Origin: Thermococcus indicus
GTDB lineage: Archaea; Methanobacteriota_B; Thermococci; Thermococcales; Thermococcaceae
Length of the DNA: 64,000 bases
Assembly: GCF_006274605.1 (NCBI RefSeq)
Contig: NZ_CP040846.1
Location: forward strand, 1,929,041-1,993,040
Direction: 5' to 3'
A program made the translations under genes and the position numbers. Of this stretch, positions 57,207-64,000 are shown piece after piece; the first letter of the stretch is position 1; each line of letters begins with the position of its first letter. The notes under the pieces were generated by a model. That model was not told where the DNA came from and ran no database searches. It saw only the letters and a program-made list of their open reading frames with translations.

Positions 57207-57268
57207 GGTCTCTTTCTGCTTCTTTTTCAATCGTTACCCTTATTAGTTCCAATGCGCCATTCCCAACA

Positions 57269-58129
57269 ATGTCGGTCATCCTCGGTGTGATACTCGCTCT
57301 TTCAGCGGCGTTCGTGTGGGCCCTTGCCTCGGTCCTTTCCAAGGTTTCGATGAGGGGGATAAGCCCGCTCACCCTGAACGTGGTTAGGCTCTTCATGGGT
57401 TCGGCCTTCTACATCCCCCTCGTCCTCTACCTCGGCCCCCCGAAACTTTCTGGTTTCGAGTGGGTTATTCTGGTAATCTCGGGTGTCGTTGGCTTTACAC
57501 TGGCGGACTGGTTCTTCCTAGAGGGCATGAACATCCTAGGTGTCTCGAGGGCGGCTATACTCGTTACCTTCCATCCGATACTGACGATGTTCGTCGCCCA
57601 CTACACCCTCGGCAGGCCGCTGACTGCTGGCCTCTTGGCAGGGGCCTTTGCCATCACAGTAGCCGTCGTAATAACGGCCTCCGAAGGCCGCTCCACCGGA
57701 GGGGTGAGCTGGAAGGGAGTAGTCTACGTCTTCCTCGCCCAGCTCCTGTGGACGTTCGCGGTAATCGTCACGGACTGGCTCGTCGAAGGTTCAAGCGCAT
57801 TCTCGATAATCGGCCTGAGAATAGGGTTTGGAGCCCTTGCGGGGCTTCTCTTCCTACCGCGCATCGGGGAGGACGTTAAAAAGCTAAACCTTCGGGGCTG
57901 GGGCCTGGTTTTTGTTATAACACTCTTTGGAACGATACTGGGCCAGTACTTCTTTGCCCTCGCCCTGAAGTTTGCGGGCTCAAGCATAGCCACGCCGGTC
58001 ACCGAATCGACCCCGATAATGGCATCGCTTATGGCGGTGGCCTTCCTCAAGGAGCCCCTCACGAAGAAACTGGCCTATGCGATGGCCCTCACGACGATTG
58101 GAATATTGGTCATAGGGCTCTGGGGCTGA
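57269..58129 (+). CDS. EamA/DMT-family transporter
   Basis: 286 residues with about ten hydrophobic segments in two EamA repeats; the second ends ATPVTESTPIMASLMAVAFLKEPLT, a typical EamA motif. Export or import of metabolites; substrate unknown. ATG 57269 is chosen since homology starts there and a TATA-like CTTATTAG lies about 27 bp upstream, giving a leaderless message. It converges on the next gene with a 1-base gap. Confidence 0.88.
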   Translation: MSVILGVILALSAAFVWALASVLSKVSMRGISPLTLNVVRLFMGSAFYIPLVLYLGPPKLSGFEWVILVISGVVGFTLADWFFLEGMNILGVSRAAILVTFHPILTMFVAHYTLGRPLTAGLLAGAFAITVAVVITASEGRSTGGVSWKGVVYVFLAQLLWTFAVIVTDWLVEGSSAFSIIGLRIGFGALAGLLFLPRIGEDVKKLNLRGWGLVFVITLFGTILGQYFFALALKFAGSSIATPVTESTPIMASLMAVAFLKEPLTKKLAYAMALTTIGILVIGLWG

Positions 58130-58130
58130 G

Positions 58131-58424
58131 CTATGCCTTCTCGATCCTCATCCTGTCCCCGTTCTCGAACTCCATCTCCAGCCTTCCGCGCTCCATTCTG
58201 ACCCTGACGCCGTCAACGGTGGTCTCCAACCTCCCGTCCTTTGCCTCGACGCCCAGCATCTCGGCTATTTCCTCGACGCTCTTCAGTGAGCCTTTAATGG
58301 TCGTTTCCAGGGTTTCACTCTCGCTCTCTATGACGATCTTCAGCCTGCCTCTACCTTCGCGTATGAAGCTCTCTTCCTTCAAATCTTTCACCCTCTCAGG
58401 CTGGGGTGGTTTTATGCACGGCAT
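58131..58424 (-). CDS. Small hypothetical protein
   Basis: 97 residues. After a short basic-acidic N-terminus, the sequence alternates strands with charged residues (RLKIVIESESETLETTIKGSLKSVEEIAEMLG; TTVDGVRVRMERGRLEMEFENGDRMRIEKA), suggesting a small alpha/beta domain with a twisted sheet. GAGGG lies 6 bases before ATG 58424. It follows the GNAT gene by 9 bp and is probably cotranscribed. Family not recognised. Confidence 0.7.
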   Translation of the reverse strand: MPCIKPPQPERVKDLKEESFIREGRGRLKIVIESESETLETTIKGSLKSVEEIAEMLGVEAKDGRLETTVDGVRVRMERGRLEMEFENGDRMRIEKA

Positions 58425-58433
58425 CAACATCCC

Positions 58434-58931
58434 TCAGCGGTTTTTATTATCCCCCTTTCGCAGGTCTTTCACCATGCGCACCCATATTCCGCTCTGACCG
58501 ACGCGCCTGAAGCCGTAGTCCTCATAGAACCTGATAGCACCTTCGTTTTTCTCCCCGACCCACAGCTCCACCCTGTCGGTGCGTTCCGCGAGGTACTCCA
58601 GGCACTTCTCCATAAGCTTATGTCCTATGCCGTGTCCCTGAAACTTCTTGTCGAGCACGAACTCGTGGACTGCCCCGACGGTTCTCCCCTCGTACTTGCT
58701 GTACCAGTCCGCGTCGCAGACTATGAAGCCCGCTATCTCGTCGCCGATCTTCGCGATGAAAAAGCCGTCCTTCGCCTTGTTCCAGCACCATCGAAGGTAG
58801 CGCTTCGCGTAGCTCTCCCCTTCACCGCCGTACTCCCGCATGCCCTCGTAGCCCCTCATGTATATTTCGATGAGCCTTTCCAGCGTTTCCTGGTCAAGCT
58901 CGGGGAGCCGCTCTATCTTCACTTCCGCCAT
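58434..58931 (-). CDS. GNAT-family N-acetyltransferase
   Basis: 165 residues. Acetyl-CoA-binding motif A is FQGHGIGHKLMEKCLEYL; motif B includes EGAIRFYEDYGFRRVG. Substrate could be a protein N-terminus or small amine. ATG 58931 is chosen because a TATA-like TTTTTAAAC lies about 27 bases upstream (leaderless); the longer frame runs through the promoter of MBF1 on the other strand. Confidence 0.88.
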   Translation of the reverse strand: MAEVKIERLPELDQETLERLIEIYMRGYEGMREYGGEGESYAKRYLRWCWNKAKDGFFIAKIGDEIAGFIVCDADWYSKYEGRTVGAVHEFVLDKKFQGHGIGHKLMEKCLEYLAERTDRVELWVGEKNEGAIRFYEDYGFRRVGQSGIWVRMVKDLRKGDNKNR

Positions 58932-59001
58932 CGATATAAGCTCATCGTGGGGTTTAAAAAGCATGACTCCCAGCCTTAAGTGGAGCAAGAAGGTGATTGA
59001 G

Positions 59002-59541
59002 ATGGGGAAGGCCAAACCGAGGTACTGTGAGATATGTGGGGCGCCGATAAGAGGTCCCGGTCACAGGATAAGGATCGAGGGGGCGGAAGTTCTCGTCTGC
59101 GACCGCTGTTATGAGAAATACGGCGGAAAGAAGCCCGGAACCTTCAGCATAATGCCCACCGGAAGGCGGCCGGTGAGGAGGACGTACTCGCGGCCGGCCT
59201 CCAGGCTCGCTCCAAAGCCAAGGACGGAGAGGCCGCTGTACACGGAGGAGATAGTTGAGGATTACGCAGAGAGGGTTTATAAGGCGATACAGCGCTCGGG
59301 GAAGAGCTACGAGGAGCTCTCCCATGAGATCGGGCTCTCCATGAACGACCTCCGCGCCATCGCCCACGGCCACCGCGAGCCGACGATAAAGGAAGCGAAA
59401 AAGCTGGAGAAGTACTTCAAAATAAAACTCATCGAGACCGAAGGTGGGGAGGTTCTGGAGAAGAAGAGCATTCCAAGGGACTACGAGCCGACGCTCGGGG
59501 ATATAGCCAACATTAGGATACGAAAGCGGAAGAAGAAGTGA
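59002..59541 (+). CDS. Multiprotein bridging factor 1 (MBF1)
   Basis: 179 residues. An N-terminal zinc ribbon (YCEICGAPI...VCDRCYEKYGG) characteristic of archaeal MBF1, a flexible Arg/Pro linker, and a C-terminal Cro-type HTH (YEELSHEIGLSMNDLRAIAHGHREPTIKEAKKLEKYF). In archaea it associates with the ribosome rather than TBP. GGTGATTGAG precedes ATG 59002. Single-gene unit. Confidence 0.94.
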   Translation: MGKAKPRYCEICGAPIRGPGHRIRIEGAEVLVCDRCYEKYGGKKPGTFSIMPTGRRPVRRTYSRPASRLAPKPRTERPLYTEEIVEDYAERVYKAIQRSGKSYEELSHEIGLSMNDLRAIAHGHREPTIKEAKKLEKYFKIKLIETEGGEVLEKKSIPRDYEPTLGDIANIRIRKRKKK

Positions 59542-59584
59542 AAGTTTAAATCTCCTTTCGTTTTAATTCTTCCTAGGTGGTCTC

Positions 59585-59755
59585 ATGGGCGAGATAGTCG
59601 TGAAGGTTCCCCCTTGGATGGAGCGAATCCTCAGGAGGAAAATTGAGATTCTGGTCGAGAGGGAGCCCGGAAAAGGGCTGAAAAGGGATGTTTTCTCCAA
59701 GTACCTCGGCAGATTCAAGGGGGATGTAAATAAAGAAGAGTGGTACCTCCAATGA
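59585..59755 (+). CDS. VapB-like antitoxin
   Basis: 56 residues, too short for most gene callers: begins GEIVVKVPPWMERILRRKIE, a strand then helices, basic, ending EEWYLQ. The form fits archaeal VapB antitoxins. Its stop overlaps an ATG that opens the remains of a PIN gene (59752), the usual vapBC layout. TATA AAGTTTAAATC (about 59541) and AGGTGGTCTC ribosome site precede the ATG. Confidence 0.72.
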   Translation: MGEIVVKVPPWMERILRRKIEILVEREPGKGLKRDVFSKYLGRFKGDVNKEEWYLQ

Positions 59756-60183
59756 GTTAATCTTCGTGGATTCATCCCTTTTAATTGAGGGCCTGAAAGG
59801 TAATCCCCTGGCGGTCTCCTCTTTGAGGAGATTTTAAACAATGGTATGGTTCCCCTCATTAACGATATAGTCTTCAACGAGTTCCTTTTTCATTACATCG
59901 CCCTTAAGACCGGACGTTCGCCGTTTACAATCAAAAAGCGCGGGGAAATAAGCGCTGTGATACTTTCCGACGAGCCAAGAGATTTCATTGAACAGTTTCA
60001 CATACTGCCTGCAGATGACGAGTTCTTGGACTCTCCTATGAGCTGATGCGAAAGCACAACCTACTTCCAAACGACGCTATAATCCTCGCTACATGCATTG
60101 TTTATGGGGTTGATACTCTGGGAACATTAGATGATGACCTTAAAAACGCTGGAGAAAAGGAGGGTCTAATGATCCTTCCCTAA
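59752..60183 (+). pseudogene. PIN-domain (VapC-like) toxin with three frameshifts
   Basis: Pieces in successive frames join into one PIN protein of about 143 residues: LIFVDSSLLIEGLKGNPLA (frame begins 59757), then LFEEILNNGMVPLINDIVFNEFLFHY..., then YELMRKHNLLPNDAIILATC...LGTLDDDL, ending ILP with TAA at 60181-60183. Breaks lie near 59755, 59815-59825 and 60030-60035. The acidic residues of the PIN site (VD, NE, ND, DD) are all still legible. Recently inactivated, with an intact antitoxin upstream. Confidence 0.82.
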
Positions 60184-60602
60184 AACTCCTCCAATCCTTC
60201 GTTCTCCATCTCTTTCTCGCGCTTCTTCCTTAGCTCCTCCGCCCGGGCCCTCTTTGGAGGGTGGAAGCCTTTGAGCTTCTCAAAAGTTCCCCAGAGCCGC
60301 ATTATCTCTTCCCAGACTTCGGTATCGGGGGGAATCACGAGAACGTGCGCGGGTGGATGTATGTCCATGAGCCTTCCTATCGCCTTCGCTGGCGCGAGGT
60401 CTATCTGGGCGATCACGTGGGCCCTGAAGCGTCTCCTCGGCCTCTCACCGCTTATCTTCTCAAAGGCCCAGTCGGAGAGGGCGGGGGGAATAATCCTCGG
60501 GTCGCCGCGTATCTGCATTCCTCCGTAGCGCACCAGGTCAGCCAGAGCGATGCTGGCCTTCTGAAAGTTGTCGGTCCTTACTAAAACCATCGTGTTTCTC
60601 AT
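60180..60602 (-). CDS. DUF356 family protein
   Basis: 140 residues. Matches the euryarchaeal DUF356 family: starts NTMVLVRTDNFQKASIALADLVRYGGM, then GDPRIIPPALSDWAFEK, RFRAHVIAQIDLAPAKAIGRLMDIHPPAHVLVI, and a charged C-terminal helix. Function unknown; often near nucleotide or translation genes. GGTGAGACC precedes ATG 60602. Its stop overlaps the end of the PIN pseudogene by 4 bp. Confidence 0.85.
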   Translation of the reverse strand: MRNTMVLVRTDNFQKASIALADLVRYGGMQIRGDPRIIPPALSDWAFEKISGERPRRRFRAHVIAQIDLAPAKAIGRLMDIHPPAHVLVIPPDTEVWEEIMRLWGTFEKLKGFHPPKRARAEELRKKREKEMENEGLEEF

Positions 60603-60760
60603 GGTCTCACCACCCCCAGCTCTGCCCAACACCTTTTAAGCCTTCTTGATTTTTAGTTACCCTCTCTTAAGAAAGTTCCGACTCCTGCCTGAACACTTGT
60701 GTGCATTTTCTCCGCTCCCCCGGCCATCGTGACCTAAACCTTTAAAAACTCAACCCGCCT

Positions 60761-60784
60761 CATTTATAAAGGGTTTTTAAACCC
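60761..60784 (+). promoter_or_regulatory. TBP promoter with TATA box and palindrome
   Basis: CATTTATAAAG is followed at once by the perfect palindrome GGGTTTTTAAACCC (60771-60784). A second TATA-like CCTTTAAAAACT is at about 60739. Start of transcription near 60790 would leave a very short leader with the GGAGGTG site at 60793-60799. Confidence 0.5.
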
Positions 60785-60804
60785 ACCATCTGGAGGTGTA
60801 AGCC

Positions 60805-61377
60805 TTGGTCGACATGAGCAATGTAAAGCTCAGGATTGAGAACATCGTCGCTTCTGTGGACTTGTTCACCCAGCTCAACCTTGAGAAGGTCATTGAAATC
60901 TGCCCCAACTCCAAGTACAACCCCGAGGAGTTCCCCGGCATAATCTGCCGCTTCGAGGAGCCCAAGGTGGCGCTCCTTATATTCAGCTCCGGCAAGCTCG
61001 TCGTCACCGGCGCCAAGAGCGTCGAGGACATAGAGCGCGCCGTCAACAAGCTCATTCAGATGCTCAAGAAGATTGGAGCAAAATTCGGCCGCGCCCCGCA
61101 GATAGACATCCAGAACATGGTCTTCAGCGGCGACATCGGCATGGAGTTCAACCTCGATGCCGTTGCCCTCAGTCTGCCAAACTGTGAGTACGAACCCGAG
61201 CAGTTCCCCGGCGTCATCTACCGCGTCAAGGAGCCGAGGGCGGTTATACTGCTCTTCTCCTCCGGAAAGATAGTCTGCTCCGGAGCGAAGAGCGAGCACG
61301 ACGCCTGGGAGGCCGTCAGAAAGCTCCTCCGCGAGCTGGAGAAGTACGGCCTCATCGAGGAAGAGGAAGAGTGGTGA
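60805..61377 (+). CDS. tbp: TATA-box-binding protein
   Basis: 190 residues in the typical two-fold pseudo-repeat: [17 protein letters not shown]...[16 protein letters not shown] and [14 protein letters not shown]...[15 protein letters not shown], with an acidic tail (EEEEEW). The basal initiation factor that recognises the TATA elements seen throughout this window. TTG start at 60805, with GGAGGTG upstream and alignment to Pyrococcus TBP starting at this codon. Confidence 0.97.
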   Translation: MVDMSNVKLRIENIVASVDLFTQLNLEKVIEICPNSKYNPEEFPGIICRFEEPKVALLIFSSGKLVVTGAKSVEDIERAVNKLIQMLKKIGAKFGRAPQIDIQNMVFSGDIGMEFNLDAVALSLPNCEYEPEQFPGVIYRVKEPRAVILLFSSGKIVCSGAKSEHDAWEAVRKLLRELEKYGLIEEEEEW

Positions 61378-61501
61378 AACCCTCTTGTCCCTCAGAATCT
61401 TTTACTCCCCTTTTTGGGTCCATCTTAGAAACACGTTGGTTGATCGCCTGGTTTCTGGGCCTTCTGCATTTCTGGAACACTGTGGATCTGAGGGATGTTG
61501 G

Positions 61502-61536
61502 CTTACCCGGGGGTAAGGAGCTTACCCCGGGGTAAG
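61502..61536. repeat. Two tandem 16-bp palindromes
   Basis: CTTACCCGGGGGTAAG (61502-61517, one asymmetric centre base) and CTTACCCCGGGGTAAG (61521-61536, perfect), 3 bases apart, giving a 19-bp period. They are followed by TTATAAGGG, a TATA-like element, although both flanking genes converge here. Confidence 0.75.
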
Positions 61537-61609
61537 TTATAAGGGTTTTGGCGGATGTTCGAAAAGGGTTGTCAAGAAAGTGCACTCAGAATAGTTAAAA
61601 ATAGGGGCA

Positions 61610-62218
61610 TCAGAGCCCCAGCATCTCTTTTGCGGCCTGGACACCGAGGTCGAAGGCCTTCATGTTCACATCGACGGCCTTCGGCGGGACGCTGACGCGG
61701 ATGACCTCCTTGACGTGCTCCGCCGAGAGCGGGAAGCCGGGCGTCTGGGTCAGCGCGCCTATGAGGACGACGTTGGTCGTTATCACGTGGCCGGCCTTCA
61801 TGGCCAGCTCCTCGGCGTCGAAGGCCATGAACTTGGCCTGGAAGTCCTCCTCGACGACCTTCTTTATCTCATCGAGGCTCGGATAGCTGGCCAGGCCCAT
61901 CGAAACCTGAACCGGCGGTATCGGCCTCGCGTTGGTGAAGACCAGCCCGCCCTTCTTGAGGTAGTTGATGTAGCGGAGCGCCTCGACCGGCTCGAAGGAG
62001 AGGATGACGTCGGCCTTTCCCTCGGGAACCATCGCGCCGTAAACCTCCTCCCCAAAGCGGACGTAGGCGATGACCGAACCAAAGCGCTGGCTCATTCCGT
62101 GGACCTCTCCCATCCTGACCTTGTGGCCGGCGCGGAGGGCGGCCCAGCCGAGAAGGTTGGCGGCGGTGAGGATTCCCTGGCCGCCAACTCCGGTGATAAC
62201 GATGTTGTACTCCTTCAT
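61610..62218 (-). CDS. iorB: Indolepyruvate:ferredoxin oxidoreductase, beta subunit
   Basis: 202 residues. The gamma-type POR domain: [53 protein letters not shown]. With IorA it oxidatively decarboxylates aryl pyruvates from aromatic amino-acid transamination to aryl acetyl-CoA and reduces ferredoxin. ATG overlaps the iorA stop (ATGA), so both are coupled; the aminotransferase at 48348 could supply substrates. Confidence 0.96.
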   Translation of the reverse strand: MKEYNIVITGVGGQGILTAANLLGWAALRAGHKVRMGEVHGMSQRFGSVIAYVRFGEEVYGAMVPEGKADVILSFEPVEALRYINYLKKGGLVFTNARPIPPVQVSMGLASYPSLDEIKKVVEEDFQAKFMAFDAEELAMKAGHVITTNVVLIGALTQTPGFPLSAEHVKEVIRVSVPPKAVDVNMKAFDLGVQAAKEMLGL

Positions 62219-64000
62219 ATCTCTCCCTCCCTGACCTTCTCAAAGGCGTCGAACGGACAGACCTGCGCACATCCGCCGCAGCCCCAGCACATGAGCTCGT
62301 CTATCTTGGCCTTTCCGGTCTCGGCGTCCCAGTAGATTGCCGGACAGCCGTAGGCGTTGATACATATCTTACAGCCGGTACACTTCTCCTCGTTGACCTG
62401 GTAGAGCGGCCACTGTATCCTGGCCCTCCTGAGCTCGCCTATCCTGTGGAGGGCACAGACGCGCCTGGTGACGACAACGCTCACTCCTTCGACCTGGAGG
62501 GCCCTCTTCATGGTCTCGACGGTCGCCTTGATGTCGTACGGGTCGACGACCTCGACGAAGTCCGCACCGAGGGCCTTCGCAACTTCCTCGATCTTTATCT
62601 GCTTGCCGGGTCCGTGCGGTGTATCACCGGTTCCCGGGTTCGGCTGGTCGCCGGTCATTGCAGTGACGAGGTTGTCGACGACGACTATGAGTACGTTGGA
62701 GCGGTTGTAGATGGCGTTGGCCAGAGCCGGGAGTCCCGTGTGGAAGAACGTCGAGTCGCCTATCGTTGCCACGATGACCTTCTTCTCCTTGCCGGTCTTT
62801 CTCTGCTCCTCCGCAACGGAACCGTTCAGGGCTATGCTGAGGCCGTGGGCAACTCCGATTGAACCGCCCATCGCGACGGTCGTGTCAACGGCCTTGAGCG
62901 GCGGGAGGACACCGAGGGTGTAACAGCCTATGTCGCTCGGGAATATGGCGCGCGGCGTGGCGGCCTTCTTTATGGCGTAGAAGGTGTTCCTGTGCGGGCA
63001 GGCCGGACAGAGGCTCGGCGGCCTCGGCGGGACCATCCCCTTGACCTTCTCGTACTTCTCGTCGAGCTCCCCGAAGTCTATCGGGGTCTCAAGGCCGAGG
63101 AACTTTGCTACGGCCTCGACGGCCCTCCTGGTGGTCATCTCGTAAACCCTCGGCACGAGGTCCTTTCCGTGGATCGGGATCTTCAGGCCCCTGTCGTAGG
63201 CCCAGGTCTTGACCTGCTCCTCGACGACCGGCTCGAGCTCCTCAACGATGAGAACCTTCTCGAGACCGTCGAGGAACTTCTCAAGCAGGCCGTACGGGAG
63301 GGGGAACGGGGTTCCGAGCTTGAGGACCTTTACGTTCTCGACGCCGAGCCAGTGGAGGGCCTCCTTCACGTAGGAGTATGCCAGTCCCGGGGCGATGATA
63401 CCGACCTTGGCGCTCTCGTCGCCCTCTATCCAGTTGAACGGGCACTCGTTGAGCTCCTCGCGTATCTTCTCTATCTTCTCTAGTATCTGCGGGTGGAAGC
63501 GCCTCGAGTTGGCGGGTATGTCGACGAACCTGCTCGGGTCCTTCTTGAAGTTTCCGAACTTCCTCTTGCCCTGCTTTATCTCCTCGGGCAGCTCTCCTAG
63601 GATGATGTCTCCCCTGGCGTGCGACGTTCTCGTGGTAGTCCTCAGGATGACGAAGTGCTTGAACTTCTCGCTCAGCTCGAAGGCGTACTTCGTCATCTCC
63701 TTGGCTTCCATCGGGTCGCTGGGTTCGAGAACCGGGACGTTGGCGAACTTCGCGTAAACCCTGGTGTCCTGCTCGTTCTGGCTGCTCCACATGCTCGGGT
63801 CGTCGGCGACCATTATGACGAATCCGCCCTCAACGCCCATTCCGACGGCGCTCATGAAGGTGTCTGCTGCGACGTTCAGTCCAACGTGCTTCATGGCCGT
63901 CATGGCCCTGAGGCCGCTCCATGCCGCCGAAAGGGCGGTTTCAAAGGCGACCTTCTCGTTGGTGGAGTACTCCATGTAAACGCCGGCCTTCTTCGCCACC
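62215..64000 (-). CDS. iorA: Indolepyruvate:ferredoxin oxidoreductase, alpha subunit, 5' partial
   Basis: The frame stays open to the window edge; about 594 C-terminal residues are visible and perhaps 50 N-terminal ones are missing. Visible: POR N-domain ([21 protein letters not shown]), the thiamine diphosphate site ([33 protein letters not shown]), and a C-terminal ferredoxin domain ([29 protein letters not shown]). The last set is typical of 2x[4Fe-4S], although the first motif ends CINAYGCP rather than CxxxCP. Confidence 0.95.
   Translation of the reverse strand, partial: VAKKAGVYMEYSTNEKVAFETALSAAWSGLRAMTAMKHVGLNVAADTFMSAVGMGVEGGFVIMVADDPSMWSSQNEQDTRVYAKFANVPVLEPSDPMEAKEMTKYAFELSEKFKHFVILRTTTRTSHARGDIILGELPEEIKQGKRKFGNFKKDPSRFVDIPANSRRFHPQILEKIEKIREELNECPFNWIEGDESAKVGIIAPGLAYSYVKEALHWLGVENVKVLKLGTPFPLPYGLLEKFLDGLEKVLIVEELEPVVEEQVKTWAYDRGLKIPIHGKDLVPRVYEMTTRRAVEAVAKFLGLETPIDFGELDEKYEKVKGMVPPRPPSLCPACPHRNTFYAIKKAATPRAIFPSDIGCYTLGVLPPLKAVDTTVAMGGSIGVAHGLSIALNGSVAEEQRKTGKEKKVIVATIGDSTFFHTGLPALANAIYNRSNVLIVVVDNLVTAMTGDQPNPGTGDTPHGPGKQIKIEEVAKALGADFVEVVDPYDIKATVETMKRALQVEGVSVVVTRRVCALHRIGELRRARIQWPLYQVNEEKCTGCKICINAYGCPAIYWDAETGKAKIDELMCWGCGGCAQVCPFDAFEKVREGEI

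Overview
This window reads as the chromosome of a hyperthermophilic archaeon of the order Thermococcales, most probably Thermococcus. The evidence is the gene set: branched-chain polyamine synthase, a Pyrococcus-type ferredoxin with an Asp cluster ligand, the dye-linked L-proline dehydrogenase operon, the sulfide dehydrogenase/Nfn pair, a PfpI protease, archaeal TBP, MBF1, Nop5-fibrillarin and indolepyruvate:ferredoxin oxidoreductase. It also has archaeal TATA promoters, GGTG-type ribosome sites, many ATGA overlaps and several leaderless genes. Genes are dense on both strands and core regions are GC-rich.

Layout. 1-8.3 kb: an exported toroid-like protein, bpsA with a nucleotidyltransferase, a PP-loop protein, a MIP18-like Fe-S protein, ferredoxin, nicotinate phosphoribosyltransferase, an SDR and an MBL protein. 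8.3-15.7 kb: an exported transglutaminase-like protein, a DUF302 protein, a C/D box sRNA that ends inside the ribosome site of the next gene, sudB-sudA behind a SurR-like site, a coenzyme A enzyme, an HTH regulator and diphthine synthase. 15.67-16.73 kb: tRNA-Val, tRNA-Gly and tRNA-Phe, with about 820 bp of non-coding DNA between 34-bp perfect inverted repeats. 16.8-22.5 kb: queC, pyrD, SRP RNA and pdhAFXB. 22.5-27.2 kb is an accessory patch: a broken PIN toxin with its antitoxin, pyrH, an AT-rich pentapeptide-repeat/K+-channel protein and a RelBE-like pair.

27.2-38 kb: an NAD(P)H/CoA-disulfide-type flavoprotein, a UbiA prenyltransferase with a probable frameshift, a membrane EEP-domain protein, kptA, an MFS transporter, and a second proline-dehydrogenase-like pair beside a PutP symporter and its small partner. 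Both transcription units of this last group carry the same operator-like words. 38-49.6 kb: HEPN/MNT toxin-antitoxin, a DRG-like GTPase, an Lrp regulator, pfpI, an envelope operon (VGDV-repeat protein, PspC protein, small membrane protein), a CitG-like enzyme, the first of two paralogous exported proteins, MarC, OsmC, radical SAM, a glutamine amidotransferase and an aminotransferase. 49.8-64 kb: ribose-1,5-bisphosphate isomerase, the second exported paralogue, nop5-flpA, the HMG-CoA synthase/thiolase/DUF35 operon for mevalonate, an EamA transporter, MBF1, VapB with a wrecked VapC, TBP, and iorB-iorA (iorA runs off the end).

Together the genes show peptide and amino-acid catabolism feeding ferredoxin and NAD(P)H pools, two proline oxidation systems, archaeal lipid precursor synthesis, and C/D-guided RNA methylation in which both a guide RNA and two protein components lie in the same window. 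No CRISPR array, complete insertion sequence or rRNA was found.
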